Shown: positions 16,069-24,719, numbered from the stretch's first letter. The stretch is DNA of 64,000 nucleotides from JAWQFO01 sp033436665 (GCF_033436665.1 NZ_JAWQFO010000011.1:1-64000), one strand, 5' to 3'. Notes: a model not told the origin generated them from the sequence alone. Program-made: numbers and translations.

Positions 16069-16109
16069 CATGCTGAACTGGCTGAACCCCACCAAAGGAG
16101 TTCAGCATG
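16069..16109 (+). repeat. Perfect 11-bp inverted repeat spanning the recombinase start
   Basis: CATGCTGAACT (16069-16079) and AGTTCAGCATG (16099-16109) are perfect reverse complements separated by 19 bases. The second arm includes the ATG of the recombinase remnant, and the site AAAGGAG (16094-16100) lies in the loop and arm. It may be a recombinase binding site, an element end, or an mRNA hairpin limiting translation. Confidence 0.6.
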
Positions 16110-16963
16110 CCCCGCTTCGATCACACCGCTTTCGTCAACGCCTGCCGCGATGAGCGCGGCGTCGGACACCACACCTTGCGGGCTTACGCCCAGGACCTGC
16201 GGACCTTCTCCCGCTTCACAGAAGAGCATCGGCTCGGCGATCGGCTGTCGAGAGACGACATCCTCGCCTACCATCGCCACCTGCGCGATGTGATCGAGGC
16301 GAAACCGGCGACCATCGAACGGCGGCTGTCGACCCTGAAGTCGTATTTCGCCTGGCGGGAAGGTCGGAACGCCGCCCTGCCCCCCCGTTTGCCGACCTCC
16401 GCATCTCCATCCGGATCCCGCGACGCCTGCCGCGCCCCATCGATCGCTACACCCTCAGAGCGGGCCTCCAAACGGGTGAACACGCAATCGCTGCACAATC
16501 GGCGCGAGGCGCATACAACGCGGCGCCGGCCTCGCAGAGTGCCGTCACGCTCCTGATCATCAAGCTGCTCATCGTAACCGGTCTCCGGATCAGCGAACTG
16601 ACGAATCTGAAGATCTGCGACGTCTCGCCGGATGGAGGCCAGATCCTCGTGAATGGTAAGGGCAGTCGGGAGCGGATGGTGTTCGTGCCGATCCGCCTGC
16701 TGCAGGACGAGTTCAAGCGATACTGTGAGGCACGTCGCGAGGAAGGCCCGCGCTCCGCGCCGCTGTTCCTGAACACCGAGAGTCGCCGGTTCCGACACTC
16801 GGCCGCGACGCTGCTGATCTAGGAAGGCATCGATATCCGGATGGTCCAGGCCCTGCTCGGCCATGCCAATCTCTGGACCACCGAGATTTGCGTACAGGTT
16901 TCGAACCATGCGCTGCGACGCGCACTGGAGAAGGTCGATGTATTAAGCGAATTGGGGCGGTGA
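16107..16963 (+). pseudogene. Tyrosine recombinase (XerC/XerD-like), inactivated
   Basis: The N-terminal SAM-like domain reads well (HTLRAYAQDLRTFSRF, LSTLKSYFAWREGRN), then the frame breaks in a C-run near 16380. Translation continues in another frame through TGLRISELTNLKICDV (catalytic Arg region). The segment between LFLNTESRR and RHSAATLLI, which should hold part of the catalytic core, is missing. A TAG at 16820-16822 interrupts RHSAATLLI/EGIDIRMVQALLGHANLWTTE. Even the catalytic Tyr is lost (EICVQVS where YTHVS is usual). Three or four independent lesions mean it is dead. Confidence 0.9.
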
Positions 16964-16970
16964 CCGGCCC

Positions 16971-17070
16971 GATCCTGCCGTTCGCTACCGGCCCCCACCG
17001 CTGCGCTGCGGCCCGTCAAACCTGCCATTCGCTGCACTGGCGAAATCCAGAGCGGGACGAACTGGAAGCG
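16971..17070 (+). repeat. ~100-bp repeat after recombinase remnant 1 (copy 1)
   Basis: It matches 19476-19575 with a constant offset of 2505 bases. The core contains CCGCTGCGCTGCGGCCCGTC and the adjoining AAACCTGC, identical in both. The last part matches less well but regains GACGAACTGGAA. The two copies are in the same orientation and flank the arylsulfatase gene. Confidence 0.75.
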
Positions 17071-17223
17071 TGCGGATGGAGCGGACGCTGCTGAGCCAGC
17101 TCAGGACGTGCGCTTGTCCAGTCAGAGTGCTGGATTATCTACCCACAGTTGACCAAACGTCACGTGCGCATACTACTAAAGCCTACGATCCTGATTCATC
17201 CTTTAGATTCGAGGAGGTGCAAC

Positions 17224-18816
17224 ATGCACCGGCGTATCTCGTACTTGGCTTCCGTGCTGGTCCTGTCAGCCTTGCCGCTCGCGGCACAGGAAGAGAGCAA
17301 TGCTTTCAATCTGACCGTACAGAGCGAGCCCTATCTTGAACCGCACATACCCCGACCGGAGCAGGAAGCTGAAGCCGCGGAGAAGCTCGCCGCGCTTGCT
17401 GAGAAGACCGGTGGCAAACCGAACATCCTACTGTTGCTTGTGGATGACATGGGCTGGGGCGATCCCGGCTCCTACGGCGGCGGCATTGCGGTGGGCGCAC
17501 CGACGCCCGAGATGGACCTTCTGGCGCGGGAAGGGCTGCGGCTTACGTCGACCTACTCGCAGCCGACCTGCACTCCGACCCGTGCAGCGATTCTCACCGG
17601 ACGTATTCCCACACGCAGCGGCCTGACCCGTCCGACCCTGTCGGGCGAAAACCCGACGACCAATCCCTGGGAAATCGAGGCAACGCTCCCCGGCCTTTTG
17701 TCCGACGCCGGTTACCGCACGGCGCTGGCCGGAAAGTGGCACCTCGGCGAAGCCGAAGGTTCGCGTCCGCACGAAGCCGGTTTCGACGAATGGTACGGAA
17801 TCCTGTCGGTCATCAGCGACATGTCGCAGCAGCTCGACGAACGGCTCTATCCCGACATGGTGTTGCGACCCGAGCGGCTGGCTGCGCTCAGGGAACTCTC
17901 CGAAGCGGCGATCACCAAGGGCCTGAAAGGTCAACCCTTGGAGGTCGCCGAAGAGATCACCTCGATAGAGCAACTGGCGCAGATCGATCAGAAGTTCGCC
18001 GACTTCTCGGAAGATTTCATCCGCCGTGCCGCAGCGGACGACGTGCCGTTCTTTCTCGAGCATTCCTTCGCCCGGCTTCACAACGACAGCTACCCCGCCG
18101 AGGGTTACGCGGGAAAAAGCCCGGCAGGCTTTCCTTACAAGGATGCAGTCCTCGAGGTCGACGACATCATCGCTCGCCTGATCGGAGTTCTGGAAGAGAC
18201 CGGCGAGCTTGAGAACACCTTCGTCTTCCTGACGTCAGACAACGGCGCCAACGAGGACCTCTATCCCGACAACGGCTTCCAGCCATGGCGCGGGGGCAAG
18301 GGGACAACCTGGGAAGGGGGCGTGCGCGTTCCGGGCATCGCATACTGGCCGGGAATGATCGCACCGGGTCGTGAAAGCGACGGGCTGTTCGACCTGACCG
18401 ATTTCTTCAACACCTCGCTGGCCCTTGCGGGCGCATTGGACAGCATTCCCAGCGAACGTTTCATTGATGGCATCGACCAATCATCCTTCCTGCTGGCGGA
18501 TGACGGCCAGTCCCGGCGTGATGCGGTGTTCATGTATTCCGAGAACAACCTGATGGCGATCCGCTGGATGGAGTATAAGGTCCACTTCAAGGTGATGCTG
18601 CAGCACGCGCCTCGGCGGAATCTTGACGAAACCACCGTGTCGGATGTCGGCATGAGCCCCTGGGTCTACAACCTCTACCTTGATCCGAAGGAGCAGGCGA
18701 GCTCAGGCCATTCCCGGTTCGAATGGGGCCTTCCCCAAGCCCTGCAGAGGGTACAGCGCCATCTTGCAACTTTCGCTGACTATCCAAGCACGGACATCGG
18801 ACTCGGAAAGCCCTGA
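17224..18816 (+). CDS. Secreted arylsulfatase-family sulfatase
   Basis: This 530-residue protein has a signal peptide (MHRRISYLASVLVLSALPLAAQ) and a full sulfatase domain. It contains metal-binding LLLVDDMGWGDPG, the formylglycine motif CTPTRAAILTGR (Cys converted to the catalytic aldehyde by a modifying enzyme not seen here), GKWHLGEAE, and SDNGANED. Sulfatases release sulfate from aryl or carbohydrate esters, a common trait of marine bacteria. GAGGAGGTGCAAC precedes the start. It stands alone between two recombinase remnants and is likely to have been acquired. Confidence 0.93.
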   Translation: MHRRISYLASVLVLSALPLAAQEESNAFNLTVQSEPYLEPHIPRPEQEAEAAEKLAALAEKTGGKPNILLLLVDDMGWGDPGSYGGGIAVGAPTPEMDLLAREGLRLTSTYSQPTCTPTRAAILTGRIPTRSGLTRPTLSGENPTTNPWEIEATLPGLLSDAGYRTALAGKWHLGEAEGSRPHEAGFDEWYGILSVISDMSQQLDERLYPDMVLRPERLAALRELSEAAITKGLKGQPLEVAEEITSIEQLAQIDQKFADFSEDFIRRAAADDVPFFLEHSFARLHNDSYPAEGYAGKSPAGFPYKDAVLEVDDIIARLIGVLEETGELENTFVFLTSDNGANEDLYPDNGFQPWRGGKGTTWEGGVRVPGIAYWPGMIAPGRESDGLFDLTDFFNTSLALAGALDSIPSERFIDGIDQSSFLLADDGQSRRDAVFMYSENNLMAIRWMEYKVHFKVMLQHAPRRNLDETTVSDVGMSPWVYNLYLDPKEQASSGHSRFEWGLPQALQRVQRHLATFADYPSTDIGLGKP

Positions 18817-19026
18817 TCGCAGATCGTGACCCCCAGAGACGCTCTTCGGCGGTCGCCTTACTGCCAACCGCCGGGCATTTCCAGAATTGGACCCTCCTAC
18901 GATTTGGCGAATGTCGTGATAGCGCTCGCTGCGGACATTCTCCGCAGCGGCATCCCGGCGTGATATTCTTGGATGCCAACGTCGGGTTGGTGCTGGGGCG
19001 GACTGAGGCGGATCGGAGAAGCCATC

Positions 19027-19602
19027 ATGACCGTCGCCAACTTACCCGCCATTCGCGCCTGCCGACCCGCTTGGAACAAGGGCCGCGTCGTTGGCCAGAA
19101 AAGCCCCCTCATGCCGAAGCACGTCTGGGCCATCCGAGTACGCCTGGAGATTGCCGAGAACCATCGCGACCTCGCGCCTTTCAACCTGGCTATCGACAGC
19201 AAGCTGCCCGGCTGCGACCTCGTCAAACTGAAAGTCGCCGATATCTATGCCTTTGGGCAAGTCAGAGAACGCGCCTCGATCATTAAGAACAAGACTCGGC
19301 GGGCAGTTCGATTTGAGATCACGGAAGGCACGCGCAAGTCGATCCTGCAGTGGATGGAGGAGCCTCTGATGATCGGTTCCGAATTCCTTTGGCCAGACAG
19401 GTTCCACGAGCGGCTGTACATTTCGACGCGACAGTACGCCCGGCTCGTTCGCGAATGGGTGACTTCAATCGGTCTGATCCTGCCGTTGGCTACCGGACCC
19501 CACCGCTGCGCTGCGGCCCGTCAAACCTGCAATTCGCTGCAAGCTCGAAACTGCGTGCTCGACGAACTGGAATTATGCGGACAAAGCGCCAATGTGCTGT
19601 AG
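19027..19602 (+). pseudogene. Tyrosine-type integrase, truncated at the C-terminus
   Basis: From residue 1 to about 149 it matches the compact integrase family beginning MTVANLPAIRACRPAWNKGR and containing AIDSKLPGCDLVKLKVADIY and STRQYARLVREWVTSIGL. After that point the expected catalytic region (R..H..Y in HSMRRTK..LLGHT..TVRYLG) is absent. The frame runs instead into the ~100-bp repeat for 42 meaningless codons. The junction coincides with the repeat start at 19476. GGAG precedes the ATG at 19027. Confidence 0.85.
19476..19575 (+). repeat. ~100-bp repeat truncating integrase remnant 2 (copy 2)
   Basis: Direct repeat of 16971-17070. Its first base lies at the exact point where the integrase protein loses similarity to its family. 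Confidence 0.75.
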
Positions 19603-19674
19603 CCGCGCAGATATCGTTCTTCCTGCTTTTTGCAGACATACTTTTTTTGCAAGTTTGTTGCACAATTGAGATGA

Positions 19675-20670
19675 CTACGATCTTGAGACTAACTGGCAGT
19701 CTGTCCCTTCCCACATGGTCGCTGCATGGCTCTGGGCTGCAAGGCGAACCGCAACTCCGACCGTAAGGTCGTTCAGGGTGCCCCGATCTCCTGAAAAACT
19801 GCCGGAGACCGGCACGATATGATGAATATCGCGCCCGACTGCGACTGGGATCAGGTTCTGAGACCCAACGCTTCGGTTCGTTGGATCAAAGGCAATCCAT
19901 CCAGCACCGGGAATAAATATCTCGACCCAAGCATGGGTAGACCCTGAACCCGCCGACCCAACGAGGCTCATTTCGGGGTCGTACAGATAGCCCGAGACAA
20001 TGCGGGCGCCAAAGCCAAGCCGGCGGGCTGCCTCCGCAAGCAGGACCGCGAAATCACGGCAAGAACCCCATTGCCGGTCGAGCGTTTCGATCGGTGACTG
20101 GGTGCCTTCAGTGTCACGGCTTTGGTAGGAAATCTGGTTGAACACACCGTTGCTGACGTCCTTCAGCAATGACAACGTATCGGTCGGGCGTGCCATGACG
20201 AATCCTTCGGCCCATCGGGCAAGGCGGCTGTCTGGGTCGCAATATTGCGGTACCGTCAACGCTCCGAGGTCCGTCCATTCGTCGGCGGCGTAGAAAAAGG
20301 GGAACTGCGCTGCCGAGGCAGCGATGGAAAAGACCGGCCAGGCTGGCGCGGTCAGTTGAACGCTGGCCCGGCTCTCGATCACCAGGCGATCTGCCGTTTT
20401 GTCAAAGACGGCAGTGGCGATGGCGTTGCCGGCCACATCATGCGCCCATGTCAGGGTCCCCGTCGGAGTGATGGAGAGAGTGTGCGAGAGAAGCCGCAAC
20501 TCCCGCGTTTCTCGGGGACGCAGCATCAACCGATGCGGCCCAAGTGGGACCTCGTGACAGTATCGATAGGTCGTGGAATGAACGATGTCGAGGCAGGCCA
20601 AAAATGGAGATCCAGTGTGGTTCGAATAAAACGGCGCGCGTCGGCGGGGATCAGCGGTGCCGAGATGCAC
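19675..20670 (-). CDS. Transglutaminase-like cysteine protease-fold protein
   Basis: This protein of about 331 residues has an N-terminal beta region (HSTTYRYCHEVPLGPHRLMLRPRE) typical of bacterial transglutaminase-like proteins, then the catalytic core. The Cys is in QWGSCRDFAVLLAEA, the His in STHAWVEIF and the Asp in WIAFDPTN. Such proteins cleave or cross-link peptides, but this subgroup is uncharacterised. The start is uncertain: GTG at 20670 overlaps the zinc-ribbon gene by 20 bases, and initiation nearer the HSTTYRY segment is possible. It is last in a minus-strand run of four genes. Confidence 0.88.
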   Translation of the reverse strand: MHLGTADPRRRAPFYSNHTGSPFLACLDIVHSTTYRYCHEVPLGPHRLMLRPRETRELRLLSHTLSITPTGTLTWAHDVAGNAIATAVFDKTADRLVIESRASVQLTAPAWPVFSIAASAAQFPFFYAADEWTDLGALTVPQYCDPDSRLARWAEGFVMARPTDTLSLLKDVSNGVFNQISYQSRDTEGTQSPIETLDRQWGSCRDFAVLLAEAARRLGFGARIVSGYLYDPEMSLVGSAGSGSTHAWVEIFIPGAGWIAFDPTNRSVGSQNLIPVAVGRDIHHIVPVSGSFSGDRGTLNDLTVGVAVRLAAQSHAATMWEGTDCQLVSRS

Positions 20671-20863
20671 TCGGGCTGCCGGACACTGCGCTCCGCCAGG
20701 CCTTCAACCCCTTGCAGCGCCGACAGATCCGTTCTCCGAAGCCTTCACTCCAGAAAACAACATCGCATCTCAGACAGGGGCGCTCTCGAGGTACGTCGCC
20801 AAAGGCCCTTCCGCGCGTGACGTCCGGAAATGCTGCGTCGACCGAGGATTTCTTAGCGTTCAT
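20651..20863 (-). CDS. Small zinc-ribbon protein
   Basis: This 70-residue basic protein has two Cys pairs, PCLRCDVVFWSEGFGERICRRC, forming a likely zinc knuckle with WSEGFGERIC between the pairs. Similar stand-alone ribbons occur in Rhodobacterales. The ATG overlaps the stop of the upstream gene (20860) by four bases, supporting coupled translation. Role is unknown. Confidence 0.75.
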   Translation of the reverse strand: MNAKKSSVDAAFPDVTRGRAFGDVPRERPCLRCDVVFWSEGFGERICRRCKGLKAWRSAVSGSPSASRHR

Positions 20864-21393
20864 TTCGAATCCGTGCTGAGTTTCGAGCGCATAGCCGACG
20901 TCCCTGTCGGTCGTAGAGGCATGCCCGCGTTTTCAGCAGCATGGATTAACGCAATGTCACGTGCACCTAAACGCGCCGGGTTCCGGTCCAGGACATCCTT
21001 GTCAGACTGGGGCGTCCGGAGCCCCGAATAGAGATGCCGCATATGTGCTGCAGAGACCCCGTCGGCCTCCATCACGAGGCGCACCATTGGATCAGCCAGC
21101 ATTTGCTCAAGGAAAAAGTCGGACAACTCCCTGCCCGTTAGCTTGTCCCTGGCGCGTGCATGGTCCAGATCGGCAAGGGAAACGGTCAGAAACCGCGCAA
21201 GCCCCGGATGCGATATTCGGGGATGAAGTTTTATCAGGACGGAAGCTTTCCGAGCTGTGGGGTCCTGTTGATCCGGTGGTGAAACCAATTCCGTTTCGAT
21301 CTCGTACTCTCCCGCCGGGAGCGTCTCGTCGAAGCCTGGAACGGTAAACGGCCGACAAAAAACCGCAACGGTCTTGCTCGTCAGATCTTCCAT
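20860..21393 (-). CDS. Conserved hypothetical protein with PFTVPG/LPAGEYEIE motif
   Basis: This 177-residue protein of unknown function has an N-terminal segment CRPFTVPGFDETLPAGEYEIETE that resembles RFTLPGYPGDLPPGDYEVLVEEE in the 104-residue protein at 24405-24719, so the two share a small domain. The remaining C-terminal half (LTVSLADLDHARARDKLTGRELSDFFLEQML) is helical. Start 21393 (MEDLTS) is preferred over one 43 codons upstream because GGGAG precedes it and the homologous domain begins there. It is coupled to the zinc-ribbon gene. Confidence 0.65.
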   Translation of the reverse strand: MEDLTSKTVAVFCRPFTVPGFDETLPAGEYEIETELVSPPDQQDPTARKASVLIKLHPRISHPGLARFLTVSLADLDHARARDKLTGRELSDFFLEQMLADPMVRLVMEADGVSAAHMRHLYSGLRTPQSDKDVLDRNPARLGARDIALIHAAENAGMPLRPTGTSAMRSKLSTDSK

Positions 21394-21469
21394 TAGCGCG
21401 TTCCACTCCCTTTTTGCTGTGGGTAGTCCGCGCCCCTCATAGTATTGGGGCGCGTAACCTGTGTAGGTC

Positions 21470-21598
21470 TCAAGATGTCTTGGACTTCGCGGGTGCTTCT
21501 TTGCCAGCGGCCTTGGGCTCAAACGCCTTGGCAGGGGTCTTCGCAGGCTTGGGCTTCATTGCAGCCGCTGCCCGTGCAGTCAGGTCCTTGAAAGACAT
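21470..21598 (-). CDS. Very small Lys/Ala/Pro-rich protein (42 residues)
   Basis: The reading frame starts MSFKDLTARAAAAMKPKP and ends KEAPAKSKTS. AAAGGATTG precedes the ATG at a normal distance. It has no predicted fold and is strongly basic. Similar tiny proteins with this start are common in Rhodobacterales beside stress-type genes (recollection of family patterns). It is first in the run that continues at 21393. Confidence 0.6.
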   Translation of the reverse strand: MSFKDLTARAAAAMKPKPAKTPAKAFEPKAAGKEAPAKSKTS

Positions 21599-21730
21599 GT
21601 CAACAATCCTTTGATTGGCCAGCGCGAACTCCTCGTCCAAAACGGACCGGGATGCTTAGCACCGCTAATATGTATATGGGGATTGGCGACCCCAGTTACG
21701 ATGGCACATCGAAAAGAAATCCAAGGTCAG

Positions 21731-22537
21731 TCAGGCCAAGCTATCCGTCCAGACCTTGAACTCGGTCAGAGTATTCTGACCAAATGTCTGGGTCAGCGGC
21801 ACATCGGCGGCATCGCGCCCGCGTGCGATCAGAATTCGCGCAAACCGCGGCTCGTTATTGCGCGGATCGAACGTGCGCCATTCACTATCGAGGAAGACCT
21901 CCATCCATGCGGCGAAATCACTCGGGGGATGTGGCAGAGGCTCCCCGATGTCGCTGAGATATCCGGTGCAGTAGCGGGCCGGAATGTTCATGCAACGACA
22001 CAGCGCGATGGCGAGATGGGCAAAGTCGCGACAGACACCCTGCCCCTCGGCGAGGGTCTGCGATGCAGTGCGCGTGGCCTTTGCCTGCATATAGTCGAAG
22101 CGGACATGTCCATGCACGAAATCGCAAATCGCCTGAACACGTGACCATCCGGAATCCACGGTTTCGAAAAGGCGCCACGCCTCTTCCGACAGAAGGTCGG
22201 TATCGCAATACCGACTGCCCTGCAGAAACACGAGGGTCCCGAATGGCAGATCCTGAACCGCGTGCTGTCGCGCTCCTGGGGATGCAAGATCGGGCTGGCC
22301 CGTGTCGCGGAAGATGCCATCCGTCGACAGGCAGAAGTCGCCAGCCGGAGCCACGAGACGCGTGCACCAGTTGCCGAAACCGTCACGGTAGCTTTCAAGC
22401 GGCACGCTGGGCGAGGTCACAAGATAGTCGGCACGCTCCAGATCGCCGAACCGCGAGTAGTGGACGTTCAGCATCGCAATCAGCGGCGTCGACTGCGGGA
22501 AGCTGTATCGCAGCCGGCACCCGATGCTGACGCGCAT
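21731..22537 (-). CDS. Transglutaminase-like protein, second subfamily
   Basis: This 268-residue protein has an N-terminal beta domain followed by the core with Cys in EGQGVCRDFAHLAIALCR and Asp in WRTFDPRNN. At the place of the usual His it reads SDFAAWMEVFLDSEW; the position is often occupied by a non-His residue in this subfamily, so activity is uncertain. Start 22537 gives 31 bases of spacing from the Cys-repeat gene, and an upstream extension would overlap that gene. It is a different branch from the protein at 19675. Confidence 0.85.
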   Translation of the reverse strand: MRVSIGCRLRYSFPQSTPLIAMLNVHYSRFGDLERADYLVTSPSVPLESYRDGFGNWCTRLVAPAGDFCLSTDGIFRDTGQPDLASPGARQHAVQDLPFGTLVFLQGSRYCDTDLLSEEAWRLFETVDSGWSRVQAICDFVHGHVRFDYMQAKATRTASQTLAEGQGVCRDFAHLAIALCRCMNIPARYCTGYLSDIGEPLPHPPSDFAAWMEVFLDSEWRTFDPRNNEPRFARILIARGRDAADVPLTQTFGQNTLTEFKVWTDSLA

Positions 22538-22568
22538 GCCAGACGCGCCGCGACGAGAAATATCCGCA

Positions 22569-23351
22569 TCACCGTCCAACGATGCACATCCCGTCCGAGA
22601 GCCGGAAGCCTCGATTGCAGCTCCACCGATTGCCGGATCGGTCGAGATGGGCGTTCTCTGGCAGATCGATGGCGACGCATGCGCCATTCAACACCTCGTA
22701 TCCCCGCTCGCAGCTCCAGCCCGGTCCATAGGATGCTTCGTCCAGATAGGCATTCGATGGCACGACAATGGCGTCGCATCGGTTGTCGATTCTGACGAAG
22801 CCTCTCTCACAAGCCCAGGCGGCGCCGTATTCTGCGTTGGTCAGATACGCGTTCGCTGGGACGGCAATCGGCGAACATGTCCCCGCAAGAGCCTCATAGC
22901 CACGATCACAGGTCCATCCAGTCCCCGTGTGATCGTCTGTCAGGTAGGCACGCTCGGGGAGTACGATGGGCACGCATGTCTCGTACTCTTGCCGGAACCC
23001 GCGTTCGCATTGCCAATCGTAACCGGAAGACCGGAGGAAGGCGTTGGCAGGTACTGGGATGCGATTGCAAGATATCCCGTTTACCTCTTCATACCCACGG
23101 TCGCACTCCCACCCCGTCCCGTAGGAGCGCCCGGTTGGATAGGCATGCGCGGGGATGTCGAGAGCCAGGCATTCTGCGGCCTCTACCCGGTAACCGAGGT
23201 CGCAGATCCATCCGTCGCCATAGCTGCGCGGCTGGGCGTTCTCCGGCATTGGGCCGGTGCCATCCTGCGCAAACACGGGAAAGGCGAAGGAGGCGATCAC
23301 ACCGGCTATAGCTGCCGTCCTCGCGATCAGCCTGGGCAAGGGATGTCTCAT
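22569..23351 (-). CDS. Secreted protein made of seven short Cys-rich tandem repeats
   Basis: This 260-residue protein has signal peptide MRHPLPRLIARTAAIAGVIA ending near FAFPVFA. The mature protein is almost entirely seven repeats of 28-33 residues with the pattern P-x-NAYL-x(5-8)-GW-x-CxRGY-x(6-8)-C-x-I-x-V. Each repeat carries two Cys that could form a disulfide. AAGGAG precedes the ATG at 23351. It ends 31 bases before the transglutaminase-like gene, so the two are probably cotranscribed. No function is known to me; a cell-surface binding or structural role is inferred. Confidence 0.8.
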   Translation of the reverse strand: MRHPLPRLIARTAAIAGVIASFAFPVFAQDGTGPMPENAQPRSYGDGWICDLGYRVEAAECLALDIPAHAYPTGRSYGTGWECDRGYEEVNGISCNRIPVPANAFLRSSGYDWQCERGFRQEYETCVPIVLPERAYLTDDHTGTGWTCDRGYEALAGTCSPIAVPANAYLTNAEYGAAWACERGFVRIDNRCDAIVVPSNAYLDEASYGPGWSCERGYEVLNGACVAIDLPENAHLDRSGNRWSCNRGFRLSDGMCIVGR

Positions 23352-23551
23352 CGCAACTTGCTCCTTGGCGGACCAGAGTCGGCCGGTTGCCGCGCGAGTC
23401 CTCGATAGCCCAAGCGTGGGAGTTCCGGTCAGCCGCCGAGTGGGCACGGGTGGTAGCGGGGAGCCCCTGGAATTTGATCCCGATGGCATGCCTTCGTTCC
23501 CGGCCACCTGGATCGAGAAGCCCCGCGGGTCCGTCGGATGCGTGCTCCCGG

Positions 23552-24025
23552 TCATCGGGTCGACAATTTGTGCAATGCCTCAGCGGCAAGAGCATGTTCC
23601 TTCTGGTGGTAGTCGCCGCGGAACTTGCCATCGAGCTGCACCTCCCAGATCCCCTTTCTTTCGCGCACCTGAACCCCACCGCGTTGAATCTGCCGGTTCA
23701 TCGAAGAAACTTGTCCGCCTCTACTATTTGGCGACACGAGTTTCATGTCGGTCATTTGCGGCTCCTTCGCCTTTGGCACGCGCGCTTTTCCGAGGAGCAT
23801 CACAGCGCGAATAAATTCTGCCGCATAATCATCAGTTTCGCGGTGGTCGTGTTCACGCTGGGTCACTTTCATCGGCTCCACGAACCGTTCTCGGAGGTTG
23901 TCTACGAAACGCGGTTCAGTGCGGGTCATGAAGGCGATCAGGGCTTGCGGGATCAGTTCATGAGCCAGCACACGCCGTTCGAGGTCGGTGGTCTCTGGGG
24001 ACGCAATCCGAATGGCGCGGTTCAT
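23552..24025 (-). CDS. Conserved hypothetical protein, third gene of a coupled trio
   Basis: This 157-residue soluble protein begins MNRAIRIASPETTDLERRVLAHELIPQAL, has helical stretches in the first half, and ends in a small beta-rich segment (VRERKGIWEVQLDGKFRGDYHQKEHALAAA-like) that faintly recalls DUF2188. The ATG overlaps the upstream stop by four bases. No function can be assigned. Confidence 0.65.
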   Translation of the reverse strand: MNRAIRIASPETTDLERRVLAHELIPQALIAFMTRTEPRFVDNLRERFVEPMKVTQREHDHRETDDYAAEFIRAVMLLGKARVPKAKEPQMTDMKLVSPNSRGGQVSSMNRQIQRGGVQVRERKGIWEVQLDGKFRGDYHQKEHALAAEALHKLSTR

Positions 24026-24408
24026 CCTTCGTCTACTCCGCTTTCCGGGCGCTCCGGCAACGCGTCGACATCGAGAGCTGCCAGGCAGGCCTGCGCGATA
24101 TCGCGGCTCGGAGCATCTGTTCCGGGCACCGTCGCCCAGCCCGCCTCCATCAGAGCATCGCGCCGCTGATAGGTCGAGGTGGCCCGGATCGTTTCAAGCT
24201 TTTCGGCCCGTGCTGGATCAGACTGTGCCATCTCGTGGCAAACCGGCACCATGGAGGCGACGACATCGTCTTGGGACATCGCCATCGCCCTGTCATTTGC
24301 GGTTCCGGCGGTCACCCACCCGCCCCAGGTAAAACCGACCACGCCGACAAGAGCCGCGCCGATCACGGCACCATAGACGCCGGGCTTAAGCCATTCGGGA
24401 GCATTCAT
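24022..24408 (-). CDS. Conserved single-TM protein of unknown function
   Basis: This 128-residue protein begins MNAPEWLKPGVYGAVIGAAL, with one membrane helix (about 10-32) and a helical extracytoplasmic or cytoplasmic domain containing one conserved Cys in MVPVCHEMAQSDP and another in IAQACLAAL. The family is widespread in alphaproteobacteria and unnamed. It is coupled by ATGA overlaps to both neighbours. Confidence 0.75.
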   Translation of the reverse strand: MNAPEWLKPGVYGAVIGAALVGVVGFTWGGWVTAGTANDRAMAMSQDDVVASMVPVCHEMAQSDPARAEKLETIRATSTYQRRDALMEAGWATVPGTDAPSRDIAQACLAALDVDALPERPESGVDEG

Positions 24409-24719
24409 TTCAAGTCCTCCTGCGGAGAAAGCGCCGCATCGCTGTGATTGATTTCCTCAGTCGCGCCCCGATCCCGGCTCAGCGCCTCTTTCAGGTCGTT
24501 TTCGGAAATCGCCCGTAACTCAGTCCGTCCCGCATGCCCGCCCCTTCCGCGCACCGTCAGGTAGGTCGCCGTCCGGCGATACGCCTCGAAGCTGAGCCCC
24601 TGGAGAAGCTCTTCCTCGACAAGAACCTCGTAGTCGCCCGGGGGCAAATCGCCCGGGTATCCTGGCAAAGTGAACCGGTTCGAAAACGTCACCGTCGATA
24701 TGGTAGACCGCATGTTCAT
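24405..24719 (-). CDS. Small conserved hypothetical protein with LPG-x-LPPGDYEV motif
   Basis: This 104-residue protein has FSNRFTLPGYPGDLPPGDYE followed by LLQGLSFEAYRRTATYLTVRG, a short beta domain found in many alphaproteobacterial proteins of unknown function and related to the N-terminal part of the protein at 20860-21393. It is the first gene of the coupled trio 24719-23552 and is divergent from 24992. Confidence 0.7.
   Translation of the reverse strand: MNMRSTISTVTFSNRFTLPGYPGDLPPGDYEVLVEEELLQGLSFEAYRRTATYLTVRGRGGHAGRTELRAISENDLKEALSRDRGATEEINHSDAALSPQEDLK

Noticed and set aside
16107..19602. A prophage or active integrative element based on two integrase-like genes
   Set aside because: Both recombinases are broken, and no phage structural, packaging or lysis genes are present.
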